A DNA stretch of 64,000 bases from Megascapheus bottae (lineage: Eukaryota; Chordata; Mammalia; Rodentia; Geomyidae), in assembly GCA_024803745.1 (NCBI GenBank), contig JANJXV010000013.1, positions 56,208,602-56,272,601 of the forward strand. The letters run 5' to 3'. Of this stretch, positions 1-11,038 are shown one piece after another; the stretch's first letter is position 1, and each line of letters opens with the position of its first letter. The notes beneath the pieces are model-generated. The model had not been told where the DNA came from and searched no databases. It worked only from the letters and a program-made list of their open reading frames with translations. A program made the position numbers and the translations under genes.

Positions 1-597
1 GTGGATATTTTCTTAGCTGTCTTACATGCATATATATATATATGTATATTCACACACATACATATATACCTCCCCACCCCACACACAATAAAAACCACAC
101 CAGGTATGACAAAGAGCCGAGGTACTTTTAAAGTCTGCCAAAGTGTTTCTCGGTCCAACTCTACGAGATCCCAGCCTGGGGATGGCCTCGTCCACCCACC
201 CAGTGCAGCCCAGCTGTGGCCCGGGCCCCTGTGGCGGGTGCTCGGGGCCCTCCAGGCAACGGGCAGGCTAGAGTCAAAACTTCCTTTCTTTCTCTTCCTT
301 ACCACTCACATCCAAACCCGCCCTCAAGCACAGAAACCAAGGTGGACGCTGAGGAATGCATTTCTGCCAGAGGCTTAAAAATCACAAGGAAATTAAAAAA
401 AAAAAGGCACCTCCATCCACCGTTAATCTTCCAGAGCAATTAAAGCCAGACCGTGCTGTCATGAGAACCGATTATCCCCTGCCCAGGATGGCCTGACACG
501 GGGCAGCTGCAGGCAGCCGGGCTTCCCCTCTCCCCCCCTCCCCCAGAAGCGGAGAGCGGGCGGCCGCAGCACCTCCGGGAGCCCCCGCACGCCTTAC
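1..597 (-). other. SHANK2: SHANK2 intron downstream of the internal first exon (5' part)
   Basis: In transcript order this is the start of the intron after the MKSLLNAFTKKE exon (donor GTAAGGCG at 597..590). It is GC-rich near the exon and becomes AT-rich, with a TA/CA tract at 31..66 and an A-run near 390-405. No exon is visible. The shared downstream exon (VPFRE segment) must lie beyond position 1. Confidence 0.85.
31..66. repeat. TA/CA-rich microsatellite
   Basis: Imperfect TA dinucleotides followed by CA dinucleotides. Confidence 0.85.
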
Positions 598-634
598 CTT
601 CCTTCTTCGTGAAGGCGTTTAACAAAGACTTCAT
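598..634 (-). CDS. SHANK2: SHANK2 internal first coding exon (ankyrin-less isoform start)
   Basis: This short exon encodes MKSLLNAFTKKE plus the first base of a split codon, followed by a strong donor GAAG/GTAAGGCG. MKSLLNAFTKKE is the N-terminus I remember for the ProSAP1/SHANK2 isoform that lacks the SPN and ankyrin regions and continues with the VPFRE segment, then SH3, PDZ and SAM. The start codon sits in AGAAAATGA, with A at -3. Only 37 coding bases are present, so the assignment rests on the exact 12-residue match, the donor and the phase. The reading frame continuing past the donor (GKACGGS...) is intronic. A TATA box lies 32 nt upstream of the ATG. Confidence 0.93.
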
Positions 635-672
635 TTTCTCTCTGACTTTGGCGGTGGCCGGCTCATTATATA
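635..672 (-). promoter_or_regulatory. SHANK2: TATA box and predicted start site of the internal SHANK2 promoter
   Basis: On the minus strand TATATAA occupies 672..666, within GGAGGGTTATATAATGAGCC. Initiation about 28-32 nt downstream would fall near 641-645, where the strand reads GTCAGAGAGAAAATG; the best initiator-like base is the A at 643. That leaves only about 7-11 untranslated nucleotides before the ATG at 634. The TATA match is direct; its use as a promoter is inferred. An alternative is a start site upstream in the CpG-rich segment, with the TATA match inside the 5' UTR. Confidence 0.6.
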
Positions 673-1038
673 ACCCTCCGGGCAGGGGAGAAGGCTAGGC
701 GGGCAGCCCGGCCCCGAGGAGCTGGCACGGCTGGGACCCCAGCAGCGGCGGGCATCTGGGCACAGCACAGCCCCGAGCATCTCCGGGCACGCCAGCCCCG
801 GCGTGCTGCTGACGAAGCCCACCCCATGTTCTGCCGGCTGCTCTCAGAGCCGGCCACCTCTGGCGGCATTCGTCATGTGAGTGGGGCTGTGCGGCTCCGT
901 CAGCAGGGCACCGGGGAAGTGGGGCCACCCGGGGTAAACCCAGAGTGGGTGCCACGGACACATGGCAGGCATTTGTGCGCTGGAGCCCCGGTTATCCACG
1001 GAAACCCGGCTGGTGCCGGGCGCTCAGGGCGCCTGTGG

Positions 1039-1048
1039 CTAAATATAA
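1039..1048. promoter_or_regulatory. MEF2-type motif upstream of the internal promoter
   Basis: CTAAATATAA matches the MEF2 consensus YTAWWWWTAR exactly. It lies about 370 bp upstream of the internal TATA box in an AT-rich island (1035-1140) beside GC-rich DNA. MEF2 factors are activity-regulated in neurons. Occupancy is not known from sequence. Confidence 0.4.
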
Positions 1049-2762
1049 TGCACTGTGCTTTTCTATCTGGGTTTTTTTTTTTAATTTTTAAAGAAAAAGC
1101 CAATTGTGTTTGTCTGTGCGCAGATTTAGTAAGCAAGTCAAGAGGGAGATGGCTCAGGAGGAGCACTCGGACTCTGCACGTGACCTGTATTTCCTTCTGA
1201 GACAGACACCAGAGCCTTCACCGCCCTGGCCACTCATGTCGCAGGGATGACCCCGGAAAATAGTGCCCCCCCCCGCTTTCATGTTCCTTTTAAAGAGAAA
1301 GAAGGAAATGAATGGCAATGGCAAAGCAGCCCAGGATGGCTCTTCTCCAGCCAGGCAGCTGGCACACATCTTCAAAGACACCCAGTATCGCCCAGTTCCA
1401 GCATCCGCACCCCAACTGAAGGCTGGAGGGTGCCAGGAAAGGTGCCCCCAGACGCCACTCACAGAAAGCTCAGTGGGGAGAAGTGGGACAGGGAACAAGG
1501 TCAGAGCTGGGCACACGCAGCCCACAAGCTCTGGAGGGAGCGTCCTGGAAGAGCAGGAGACAAGGGCACGCCGTCTACAGCATCTACCGCCTGGTCTGTA
1601 ATTAAGTGTGCGTTTTTTGCAGTTGCTAAGAGAATGGCTTCCGAAATCCAAAAGAAAAAAAAAGGAGGAAGAGAGAGATGAGAAAAAGCAACTGGAACTC
1701 AGAACAAGTCCATATGTTCCACACATTTTGTGTCAACAAAAATGGTGGTGTTAGGAAGAGGCGGCCATATCCCCGAGCGGTGGTGCCTGCCTCTGCAGGC
1801 TGGTGAGGCCAATGCAGTGCCAGGCCGTCTCCCAGTTCCGCAAAGTAAGGGACAGTACCCGATTCCCTGCACGTGAGCCTGAGCCATCTCCACCGAGCCT
1901 CCATGGCTCATCAGCCATGTCCAAGTTGCCCAGTAACACAGTCCTCTGCTCTGTCACCTGGCCTAGAGAGAGTCCATGCTGCCAGGCCCCACACAGTCTG
2001 AGCTGTGGCTGTGGCTGTGTGGCCAGGTGGGGCAGCCATGCACTGGGTGTGGCCACTCACCTGCCCTCCAGGGATGGGCTGACATGGTGCCCCAGGTAGG
2101 GGATGGCCTGGGGTCTCAATGACAGCCACTACAGGGAGTTGTTGGGAGACCAGATGCCCACCTGGCCAGCCAGAGCTCGAGGCCCTGGCTACGTGGTCAT
2201 AGTGTAGGGAGGAAGGGTTCCCAGGGGCGAGGGACCAGCCAGCCCAGAGCCTGGCCCACCCTGGGCTCAGGCACATGAGGCCGGGCAGTGCTCTCTTGAG
2301 TCTGCTGCTGACCTTGAGCAAGGCCACGGGCAGCAGTCTCTTCCCGATGCCTTTCTTGATCCTGGCGGAACCTGTGCTGGGCCTCTGCCTGTCCACGCTG
2401 GGGCAGAACCAGGACTCAAATACAGCATGTCGACAGACCAGATGTGAGGCCCAGGGCTGACGCAGCCACTGCACTCAGCTGCCTGCAGGAGGGGGACTGT
2501 GGGATCCCAGAGGGAGGAGGTGGACAGGACCCAGGGTGAAGGCTCACAGCCTAGAGCCCCCAGTCCTGCCTGGCCTCTGCCTACCTCCTGAACCCCACTG
2601 GGTTGTGGACACCAGCCTTCTGTAGGTATAGACACAGATGGGTCCTAGCCAGGAGGCAGCATGACCAGAAACCCCACCACCAAGCTCACAGTGGAAGTCT
2701 TCCCCTCAGACCCCTTCAGCTCTTCTAAGAGGCAACCCTGCTTCCTTGGCCTGCAGTTTAAT

Positions 2763-2987
2763 GACAGCACTGGGGCTTGAACTCGGGGCCTGGGCACTGT
2801 CCCTCAGCTTTTACACTCAAGGCTGGTACTCTACCACCGGTGTCACAGCTGGTTTCCAGCTTTTTGCTGATAAATTGGAGATAAGAATCTCATGGGCTTT
2901 TCTGCCGAGGCTAGCATCAAATCTGGGATCTCAGCATCCAAGAAGCTGGGATAACAGGCACAAGCCACCAGTGCCTGGCTTCTGATC
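2763..2987 (-). mobile_element. Composite B1/ID-like SINE
   Basis: Read on the minus strand it runs from a B1-like head (GCCTGTTATCCCAGCTTCTT form) through the middle TCTCCAATTTATCAGC to an ID-like tail ending GAGTTCAAGCCCCAGT. Moderately diverged. Confidence 0.8.
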
Positions 2988-3117
2988 TCTCCAAGGAGGC
3001 CGAGAAGATGGCTGCAGCCCAGGGTGGTGACAGGTGCCACCTGTGGCTGCACGGGCAGGCTCCAGGGTCACAGCCAATTCCAAGCGTTCCTCTGAGGAGC
3101 TGCTCTCTTGTCAGGGG

Positions 3118-3305
3118 GAGGCACTGGGGTTTGAACTCAGGGCCTTGTGTATGTCACTCAGGTGCTCTGTCACTTAGATGTGCACTTCCACATCCGTCAG
3201 CGTGTCAAGAGGAGGTCTTCTAAACTCTCCTCAGGCTGGTCTTGAATCCCACTCCTCCGGTCACTGCCCCCGAGAAGCTAGGATTACATGCATGAGGCAG
3301 TGGTG
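3118..3305 (-). mobile_element. Diverged SINE
   Basis: Minus-strand SINE with a tail of the form CCCTGAGTTCAAACCCCAGT and a head with TGCATGTAATCCTAGCTTCT. The middle is degraded. Confidence 0.65.
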
Positions 3306-4640
3306 GCAAATACACACAGAGTTGAATCCAGACCCCAATGCTTGCTGGCCTGGGGCTCTACTGCCAGAGCCACGCCCCAGCAACATCATTTTTTTTTTAC
3401 CACACCGGCCCTGTCACTTGGAGCCGTGGTCTCCAGGTGCTCTTTCTGCCTGAGGAAGGCCACTGCACTGCCCTTAGAGGACACTGGCTCTGGGCCGACT
3501 CACACTTCCTTCCTCCAGGCTCAGATCTCTCTCTCTAGTAGACTCAAATCACTCACCCCCATATGGGTTAAGCCACGGTATGGGAGACCTCATGGCCTCA
3601 CGTGCGGCACGCCACCAGCAGGCATGCCACGCCAAGGAGTCTTGGCTCTTCATGGTGAGTTCGCTGTGTGTGTCCCTGCAGTCTGCACATGGAGCTAGCC
3701 CAAACATCCCCACGACGGCCGGCCGGCCTCAGCCCGTCGTGTGGCCCTTCACCCTCCAGGCCAAGTCACTGCAGAGACCCAGGCTCCTGCTTCTTCTACC
3801 CAGAGTCTTCTGCAAGTCTCCAGGGATTCCTGACAGCATCTCAAGGACACAGAGGACACAGAGCGAGTGGTAAAACACGAGCAAGGATGCGAGAGGAAAT
3901 CTGAAACCCACTTAGCGTTGAACTTCCAAGCAAGGCATCGTGTGATGGCTTGGAGCCTTCTAGAATGTTCCCAGGCTTTCCCATCCCAGCCTCAGGGGTC
4001 CCTGTGGGACTGCTGAGGTTTCTGGGGGGGGGCAGGCATGCTGCCCAGATCAGGGGATGGGGGGTGGGGGGGCTGGCACACCTTGCTGCCCACTGCCACG
4101 GTGTGAGCCTGTCAGAAGCACATGGAGGCACCATGCTTTTCTCCTTACCCCAGGGGAGTCTCCACCTCATGAGCTTCCTGCCACAGCCTCCCCAGATACG
4201 TGCTGCCACACCCACTCAACTAGCCCTCTGCCCCTCTCTGCTCCTGCTGAGTTCAGGGGTGGCCCCATTCCACATGGGTCTTGTCTGGAAGACAGAGAGC
4301 CCTGTCGGGGCTGTGCCATGCCCTGGATAAGTGACTGTGGGAGGGAGAGCCCTGGAATCAAAGGAAGAGGGTGACCCTGAGTCACCAGCCTCCTTCCCTG
4401 TCCCCTGTCATACCAGCTTGGTGTCACCCTGCCCGGCCCCAGGCCCTTGGCTCCTCAGAGTCCAGGGACCCCAGCCCAGCGATTCCCACCACCTCATGGG
4501 ACCCCACAGGGGCCACCTGCCCATCCTGCCCCGCCCCCCACATGACTTCCTCTCCAGGGAGTCCTCAGACTCAGTAGGCTTCTCTCTGTTCCCCAAGCCT
4601 CTCGACAGCTGCCTGACAACAGGCCTGAAATAATTCCATC

Positions 4641-4692
4641 TCATATATATGTGTGTGTGTGTGTATATATATATATATACACATATATATGC
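4641..4692. repeat. (TA)(TG)(TA) compound microsatellite
   Basis: ATATATATGTGTGTGTG then TATATATATATATATACACA; a dinucleotide tract able to unwind easily. Confidence 0.9.
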
Positions 4693-7554
4693 TCTTTGTA
4701 CACGAGAACATTTGGATGCTTAGAAGTCGCAGGGAGGAGGTGCCAGGTGCTGCCAAGGCACCAGGGAGAGCGGGCACACCAGGATAGCACTGACAAGACA
4801 TGCCAGGGCCAAGCTGGCTGGGCTGGGGTGCCGACCCTGCCCTGTGCCCTGTGTGCTGTCTCTGAGCCACAGACTGACTGGCCACACAGCCTGACCCTCA
4901 GGAAAGCGGAGTAATGGCTGGCCAGCAGGCGCAGCCATGGTCCCTGTGAGCGGGATGGGCGGGGTGCAGTTTGGCACAGGCCGCAGAGGAAGTGGGGTTG
5001 CCCACTTTCACAGTCTCTCCACGTTTTGCCTCAGTGGAGAGGCCCCTGCCTGGAGATGCCCACGTCCTCTGATGCCCAGTTCCGTGCTGGCTCTACCCCG
5101 CAGACGAGGGGACGAGAGACCTTCAGCCCTGGGAATGAGTGAGTCAATGGATGAGCTGACAGCCTGCATCCGGCTCCCATTCTCCCCCACGTGGGGAGGG
5201 GGCACAGGCGGCGGAGGACCCAGCCTGCTTCCAGCCTGACTCCTAGGCAGGGGTGCAGGAGAGCCAGGGAAAGAACCCCCCAGACAGTGGCAATGGTCCA
5301 CCAGGCCTGGCATCCACTTTCTCTTACAGAAGCGAGAAGCAAAGGCTAAGAAAGGAACCACGTCTCCAAGAGCCCTGGCCAGCACAGGGGTGGGGCAGAG
5401 CCAGCCCAGCCCCCGATCTCCACCAGGCCGGAAGCCGCAGGCATGGCTCCTCACCCCCTCCTGCAGGTAAAGGGACCACAATCCCATCTCACAACTGTTA
5501 AATGAATCATACTTTTATAAATAACGCCAGATAAAAAAAGGCAGGTGGGCCATAACACGGTGATCACTGTACAAAGACATGGGGGCAGCTGTGGTGTTTG
5601 AAATGTTCCCCTCGGAGGAGCCACAGAGGAGCCATGGAGGGAGCCTTGGAGGACCAGGGGGCAGTGCTGTTAGATGGCGGCTGGGCGGGACCCGACCACC
5701 CCCCCCACTCGGCAGCAGGCCCAACTCCCCATCCCTCGCAGCCCGAGCCCTGCCGTTTGGTTCAAGCCCCTCCCTGGCATGGAAGGACATTCGAAGGTCC
5801 CTTGCCCACCCAAGTCACAAAGAGAGTGTCTTCAGGGGACAGGACAATTACCAGCGCACTGATTAACAGCATGGAACTTTCCAGAGCGGGCGCCGCGGCC
5901 CTCCTCCAGGCACCGGCTCTCATTGGACCTTCTTCCTAAGTCATTTGAAATAATGAAGTCTGAGTTTCAGGTCGGAGATAGGGGTCTCTGGTCAGGCTCC
6001 CACCTAAGATGGGGCTCTAGAACTCCCAGGGGGGAGTCCCTCCCTCCCCCTCAATGCCACCAGGTGTCCCAGGTCCTAGGAGGCAGATGAGTCTGGGAGG
6101 GAGGGCTTTCTGGTCCCGGGAGGTTGGCCTCGGTCCCAGCCCTCCCAGAAGCTGGCAGCAGGGAGTAATGGCTTTTCCCCTTCCCGTGCACACACATGGG
6201 CCTCTGCCAGCCCCTGGCATGAGGCTCTGCAAGGTGACAGGGCCTCCAAGAATGACCAGGCATTTCCAGCACAGCAGGGCACCCGTGCCAGCAGCTGGGT
6301 GGACAGCTGGCCCTGTAACAGCCAGGATCACATCCATACCTTGTGTGGAGTCCCACTCACAGTGTCTAGTGAGAGTCAGGGGACACGCCTTGCGCTGGTT
6401 GGAGCCATGAATGCAGACAACCCAGCCAAGCCACCTGGCTTCAGCCCTCAGCCCTCAGCTTTGCTCCCCTGGCAGCAGAACAAGCTGGGTGAAGGGGAGA
6501 GGGGGCGGGGCGGGGGTCCGGAACTCAGTTTTCTCACATGTCAGTAAGCAGGAATGCCTAGCCAGCAAGGCTCATCTGCATGTCACCAGGCCAGTGTGAC
6601 CCTGCTGGCCACACCTGGGCCAGCCCCAGATCAGCAGAGGTGCACAACAGACAGATCTGTTCAGAGGGCGGGGATTCCCACATCAACCAAAGCCAAAGCC
6701 AAAGGCTCCATTTTGCCCCCATCACTGTCCTAACTGGGGCACAAAACCCCAGCCCAGTGGTCCCCTACCAGGGGAGTCTGGGGTTCAGCCTCCTGCTTTC
6801 CTGTCACCTCCACGATGCCCAACATGTGCCCGAATGTACACCTGTTTCAGCTGGCTCTGTGCCCAGGCTCACCCAACCCCAACCCAGGGAGGGACCTGGG
6901 ACAGCCGCAGGCCTCCATGGCCTCCTCTTCAGAGGCTGGCCTCTTCTCTGTGGTCCTCTGCCTCCTGCAGGACAAGGCAACACTGTTGCCTACCTCTGTC
7001 TCACAGTCAGCTGGGCCCCAGCCCATGCTCAGCCACGCCTGTCCTCATCCCCTGGGACAGGCATGGCCCCAGCTCAAAGCAGGTGGTGGCAGGAAGGGGC
7101 TCTTGGCTCCACCTCCTCACAGCCTTCTGCTTCGTCCCCTTCATCCACTGCCCATCCCACCTGCAGCACCACACACGGGGCAGAACAGTTTATAGTGCCA
7201 TTTGTACAGGTCCGACGGGCACACGAAGTCAGAGCACACAAGGGCAGGTCTGAGAGACCCTGGGAAGGGCCAGACTCACAGTTGGCCTCCTGCCACCCGA
7301 GCCCTTGCCCCTGGCATGACTGTGAGGCTGGCCCTGTGATCCCAGCCCCACTCTGTCCCCAGTTATGAATGTCCTTGGGGGCAACACACAGTCCTTTCCT
7401 GGACAGTTTCCTGAGAGGTAAGAGAGATGTGCGCTGGCTTCTCCCGTGACGAGTCTCAAGAGGTGGACTGGAGGGCAAAGGTGTAAAGACATTATCCTAA
7501 TTAGTTGGAAGGAAGATGGGAAAATTATGACTTGAGGCTAGCTTGCGGAAATCC

Positions 7555-7732
7555 CATTTCAAAAAGCTAGCCACAGCGGTTCATATCTATAATTACAGCT
7601 ACACAAGAGGAAAGCATAAAGCACAGGGGGAAAAAAACCTGAAAAAGCACAAAAGGACTGGAGGTATGGCTCAGGTGGTAGAGTACCCGCTGCAAATTGC
7701 TCTGTATCTGAAGCCCCTGACACACCATCGAC
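7555..7732 (+). mobile_element. Old SINE
   Basis: A diverged plus-strand copy: CATATCTATAATTACAGCTAC in the head and GGTATGGCTCAGGTGGTAGA in the tail. Confidence 0.5.
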
Positions 7733-8057
7733 TCTATGTTTGGGGAAACTGAGCAAATCAGATCTCAGAACAAAGCAGGACTCAGATGGTGGAACGGCCA
7801 GCGCCCCGATGCTGAGAATCCAGGGGAGGGGCCCTAGTGGCTGGGTTACCTCTCATAAGCACAGGGCCAGGTGAGAGGAGAAGAACAGAGCCAGATACAA
7901 CAAGCCCCCAGGCTGCAGCTCCAGAGGCCGCATGAGGGGTGGGCTTCTCTGGGCTCCGGGGGCATGGGTGGTCGTGGAGACGGATTGCGCCCTCTCTGAG
8001 CCCGCCTATGGAACCCTTATACTTGCTCACCTGTAAGGTGGTGTTGGGCAGGACTGG

Positions 8058-8071
8058 CCCCTAGAGGGCAC
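8058..8071 (+). promoter_or_regulatory. CTCF-core-like motif
   Basis: CCCCTAGAGGGCAC matches 13 of 14 positions of the CTCF core CCASYAGRKGGCRS. By sequence it is a plausible site, but such matches also occur by chance. Confidence 0.35.
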
Positions 8072-8593
8072 TGCAAACACAGAACTGAAGCATCCCAAGG
8101 CCAGCGGGCCAGGACACAGCACCCACAAAAGGGACTGCTCCTCGCAGCACAGGTGCCCATAGGAGCAGCCACTGGCATGGGGAGCAGGACCTCAGCTGAG
8201 AGGTGACACCCCCAAATAATCCAGGATGGCCTTGCTATAAGACGAAAGGTCAGGTTCAACGAGAAAACCTCTCTAGCCACACTCCAGTCCTCTGCTGGTT
8301 GTACCCCTTTCCCCAGTACAGGGTCCTACCAGGATCCTGGGGACACTGAGGCACAGGGCCTCAGCCGTGGGATTGGTCCAAGCCTGGCATCTGTCCCTGT
8401 GCTTGCTCTGGGCATAGCCCACTTTGTCCCCTGTTGCTAGGACTTTGGCAGAAGCGTTGAGACAGGGTTCCCCGAGCGTGGCCTGTCACGCTGACAGTGG
8501 GGGTTTGGCACCGGCAGGGGCCTCCACTCTACTTTTAAGCAAGAAAGACATGCCAGGAAGCGAAGCCGTCAGTCTCCAAATCTGTTGTCATGG

Positions 8594-8680
8594 TTAAAAA
8601 TAGGGGGGAGCGTGCCAGGCTGCAAGACCGCTGCCAAGGGCCCCGCCTGCTGCGGTGGCTTTAATTAATTTGAGATTGCT
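8594..8680. promoter_or_regulatory. Candidate enhancer-like block with MEF2 and homeobox motifs
   Basis: A non-repetitive stretch contains TTAAAAATAG (exact MEF2 consensus) near 8595 and TTTAATTAATTTGAG (TAATTA homeodomain core) near 8661, separated by GC-rich DNA. No transposon signature is visible. Motif spacing and composition suggest a possible conserved noncoding element; conservation cannot be judged here. Confidence 0.3.
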
Positions 8681-9569
8681 CTGGAGAGGCGACAACGAGA
8701 AACCACTTGAGCATTCCCCCTTTTCCTAGCCATGGCCCACACCAATGTCACAAGTCCCCCACACGCTGGCAACCTCCAGCTGGGGCTGTGAGCCCTGGAC
8801 CACACAAGGCTGTTGGCAGGCTGCAGTGATGAACCTGTTCAGCTCTGCCAGCCCTCCATGGTGGGACAAGACTTGGGGCTCATTCCCAGGGGTCCTGCCA
8901 CCTGCATTCTGGAGCAGAAAGAAGATGGGGGTCCCCGGGCGGCGGGGGTTCTCCTGGGAGAGCCATGATACTGCTGCTACTTCTTTCAAAAAGCAGCCAG
9001 AGCACTGGGTTTTCATGTGACATTTCCTGTTTTTAAATGCTAGCGACTAGCTCCTCTTCTTATCCAAATGCGCCTTCTAATAGGACCTAAGAGAATCTCC
9101 CCCCACCTGCCAAGAATTGGGGGTGGAGGGTTGGGAGGTAGGCAGCTGTAGGGCCTGTGAGGGTGGCTGGCTCATCATGGTCTTCTCAGTGACCCACAGA
9201 GGGCTTAAGGCAGCCCCAGCCGTCCTCGGCACTCCAGTCACTCCTAGTGGCGTCTAAGGTGGCCTTGAGGTTGACCACAGGGCCAGGCGGCCATCATGGG
9301 ACTGGAGGTGGGCGAGGCAGGAGGAGAGCAGGGCACACTGGGCCTGCCCACTCTGCTGGCGTGGAACTAGGCATGCCTGGATTTCCCACCTACACCAGAG
9401 GTCCCCTTCATTAGCACCCCGTGTTGAGCGGATTGCCCCCCACCCTCCGCAGGGTCCGGTTCCCACACTACCTAACAGATTTCAAATTCACGCTAAAGCC
9501 AGGCAAACAGGAGCCGCCTGCCGGATCTACTGACAGCACCAGGCCCGGGCCTGGGCAAAGCCACAGAAC

Positions 9570-10640
9570 CATTATCCAGGATGGACAAAGACTGAAAAAA
9601 TTTAAATAGCAGCAGAAACAAAATAACCCGCGTAATAAACGCATGAGCAGACTGAACAGACAGTTCTCAGAGGAAGAGACACAAATGGCTGATAGGTACA
9701 TAATATAAACACATGTTCACAGTCTCAGGCACAGAGGAAAAGCAAATCGTAGGCACACTAAGACCCCACCTGACCCCAGTCAGAATGGCCACCATCAAAA
9801 CAAACCACCACAGATGCTGGAGAGGATGAGGGAAAGACAAGACACCGCAGGTGACATGAGGGCCCTCCAAAGCCTAAGAGACGCCTCTGTCACCCGCCCT
9901 AGATTGGCAGGCATGTGTCCAAAGGAATCTAAGTCAGCATATGAGAAAGACACCACCACAGTCTGTTTACTCCAGCCCTGCCCACCACAGGCAAGGCAGG
10001 ACCAGCCAAGAGGACAACAGCGGATGCACGGATAAAGAAAATACGGAATATAGAGACTATGGAATATCACACAGCCATAAAGGAAAGAAAGGACACCACG
10101 ACATTTTCTTCAGGAAAACAGAACTGGAGAGCATCAGGTTGGGTGAGGCAAGCTGAGCTCAGAGAGCCAGCCCCCCTGCCCCCACTTGCTTACTAAACAC
10201 AGACCAAAATGAGGATGACAGGTTGACCGTTTAAGAGATGTGTGGGAACCAGGAGACTGTGCAGGGAGAAGACACTGAGTGGGGGAGAGGGTGCATTTCC
10301 AGATAGAGAACACAAAATTACCTGCCCATCTATGTATCTACCACCTATGTGTATATATGGATGTATATGTGTCTGTATGTATATAATGTGTATTTACCTA
10401 TCCAGCCATCTACCATCAATCAGCTATCCGTGTATGCCCGTATCTATCAGTCAATCATCTAACAACAGCATAATGAAATCCATCAAGGGCAATTTCGAGA
10501 AGGGGGACAATGGGAAGAAATGGGAGTGCAACAGAGGGTTGTGACTGTGTCTGAAGTGCACCGCACACATGGTGTATAATTGTAGCACAGACGCCTCATG
10601 CCACTGGTGTATGCTAATTAAAAAATGAATCTGGTCAGGT
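9570..10640 (+). mobile_element. 5'-truncated L1 LINE, ORF2 end and 3' region
   Basis: Plus-strand sequence with L1 ORF2 3'-end wording (CCCCAGTCAGAATGGCCACC, ACAGATGCTGGAGAGGATG), then ATGGAATATCACACAGCCAT and the 3' untranslated part. A short TATC/TATG microsatellite (10325-10460) lies within, and the copy fades out near 10640 (AATTAAAAAATGAA). No open ORF2 remains; it is inactive. Confidence 0.75.
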
Positions 10641-10998
10641 AAGGAGGAGCGGAGGAAACGCTGTGGGCCCAGGACACAGACAGCACAGAGGATCAGGCCT
10701 TGCTTCCAGAAGCTTCCAGCACTAGAATACTGGGTTTCTTCCAAGCAAGTCCCTCAGGACTTCTACTCATCTGGGCCTCAAAAGTGGGGGCCCCCAGCCC
10801 TCACTCCAGGTTCCAGCCCCCACTGCCATCCACAGGAGATGGAGTCTGAACCTCAGTGGACCAGTTCTTTCCCCGAGACTCCTGTCTAAGCCATGGTAGA
10901 GACGGTTCCGAACTCAGCAAAGTCTGTCTGCTCCAGACCCTTTGCCCAGCAGGACTCTGCTTTGTCATCCCAGCACCACTAGGAACTCTGGATGCCCC

Positions 10999-11038
10999 CT
11001 GGCCGGGCTCCTGGCCGGGCTCCTGGCCGGGCTCCTGG
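10999..11038. repeat. 12-bp tandem repeat, 3.3 copies
   Basis: Unit CTGGCCGGGCTC at 10999, 11011 and 11023, perfect, then CTGG. Confidence 0.95.

Larger units (their letters stand above)
490..960. promoter_or_regulatory. CpG-rich segment over the internal SHANK2 promoter
   Basis: GC-rich sequence with many CpGs surrounds the internal first exon (for example GGCGGCCGC near 557-567 and repeated CGG/CCGG/GCGGCGGG from 650 to 860), while neighbouring intron is CpG-poor. It combines with a TATA box, an arrangement seen at some tissue-restricted promoters. Boundaries are by eye, not by a computed observed/expected ratio. Confidence 0.6.

Noticed and set aside
1154..1726. 190-codon minus-strand frame upstream of the internal SHANK2 exon
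   Set aside because: No splice connection, no family resemblance, Ser/Phe low-complexity stretches.
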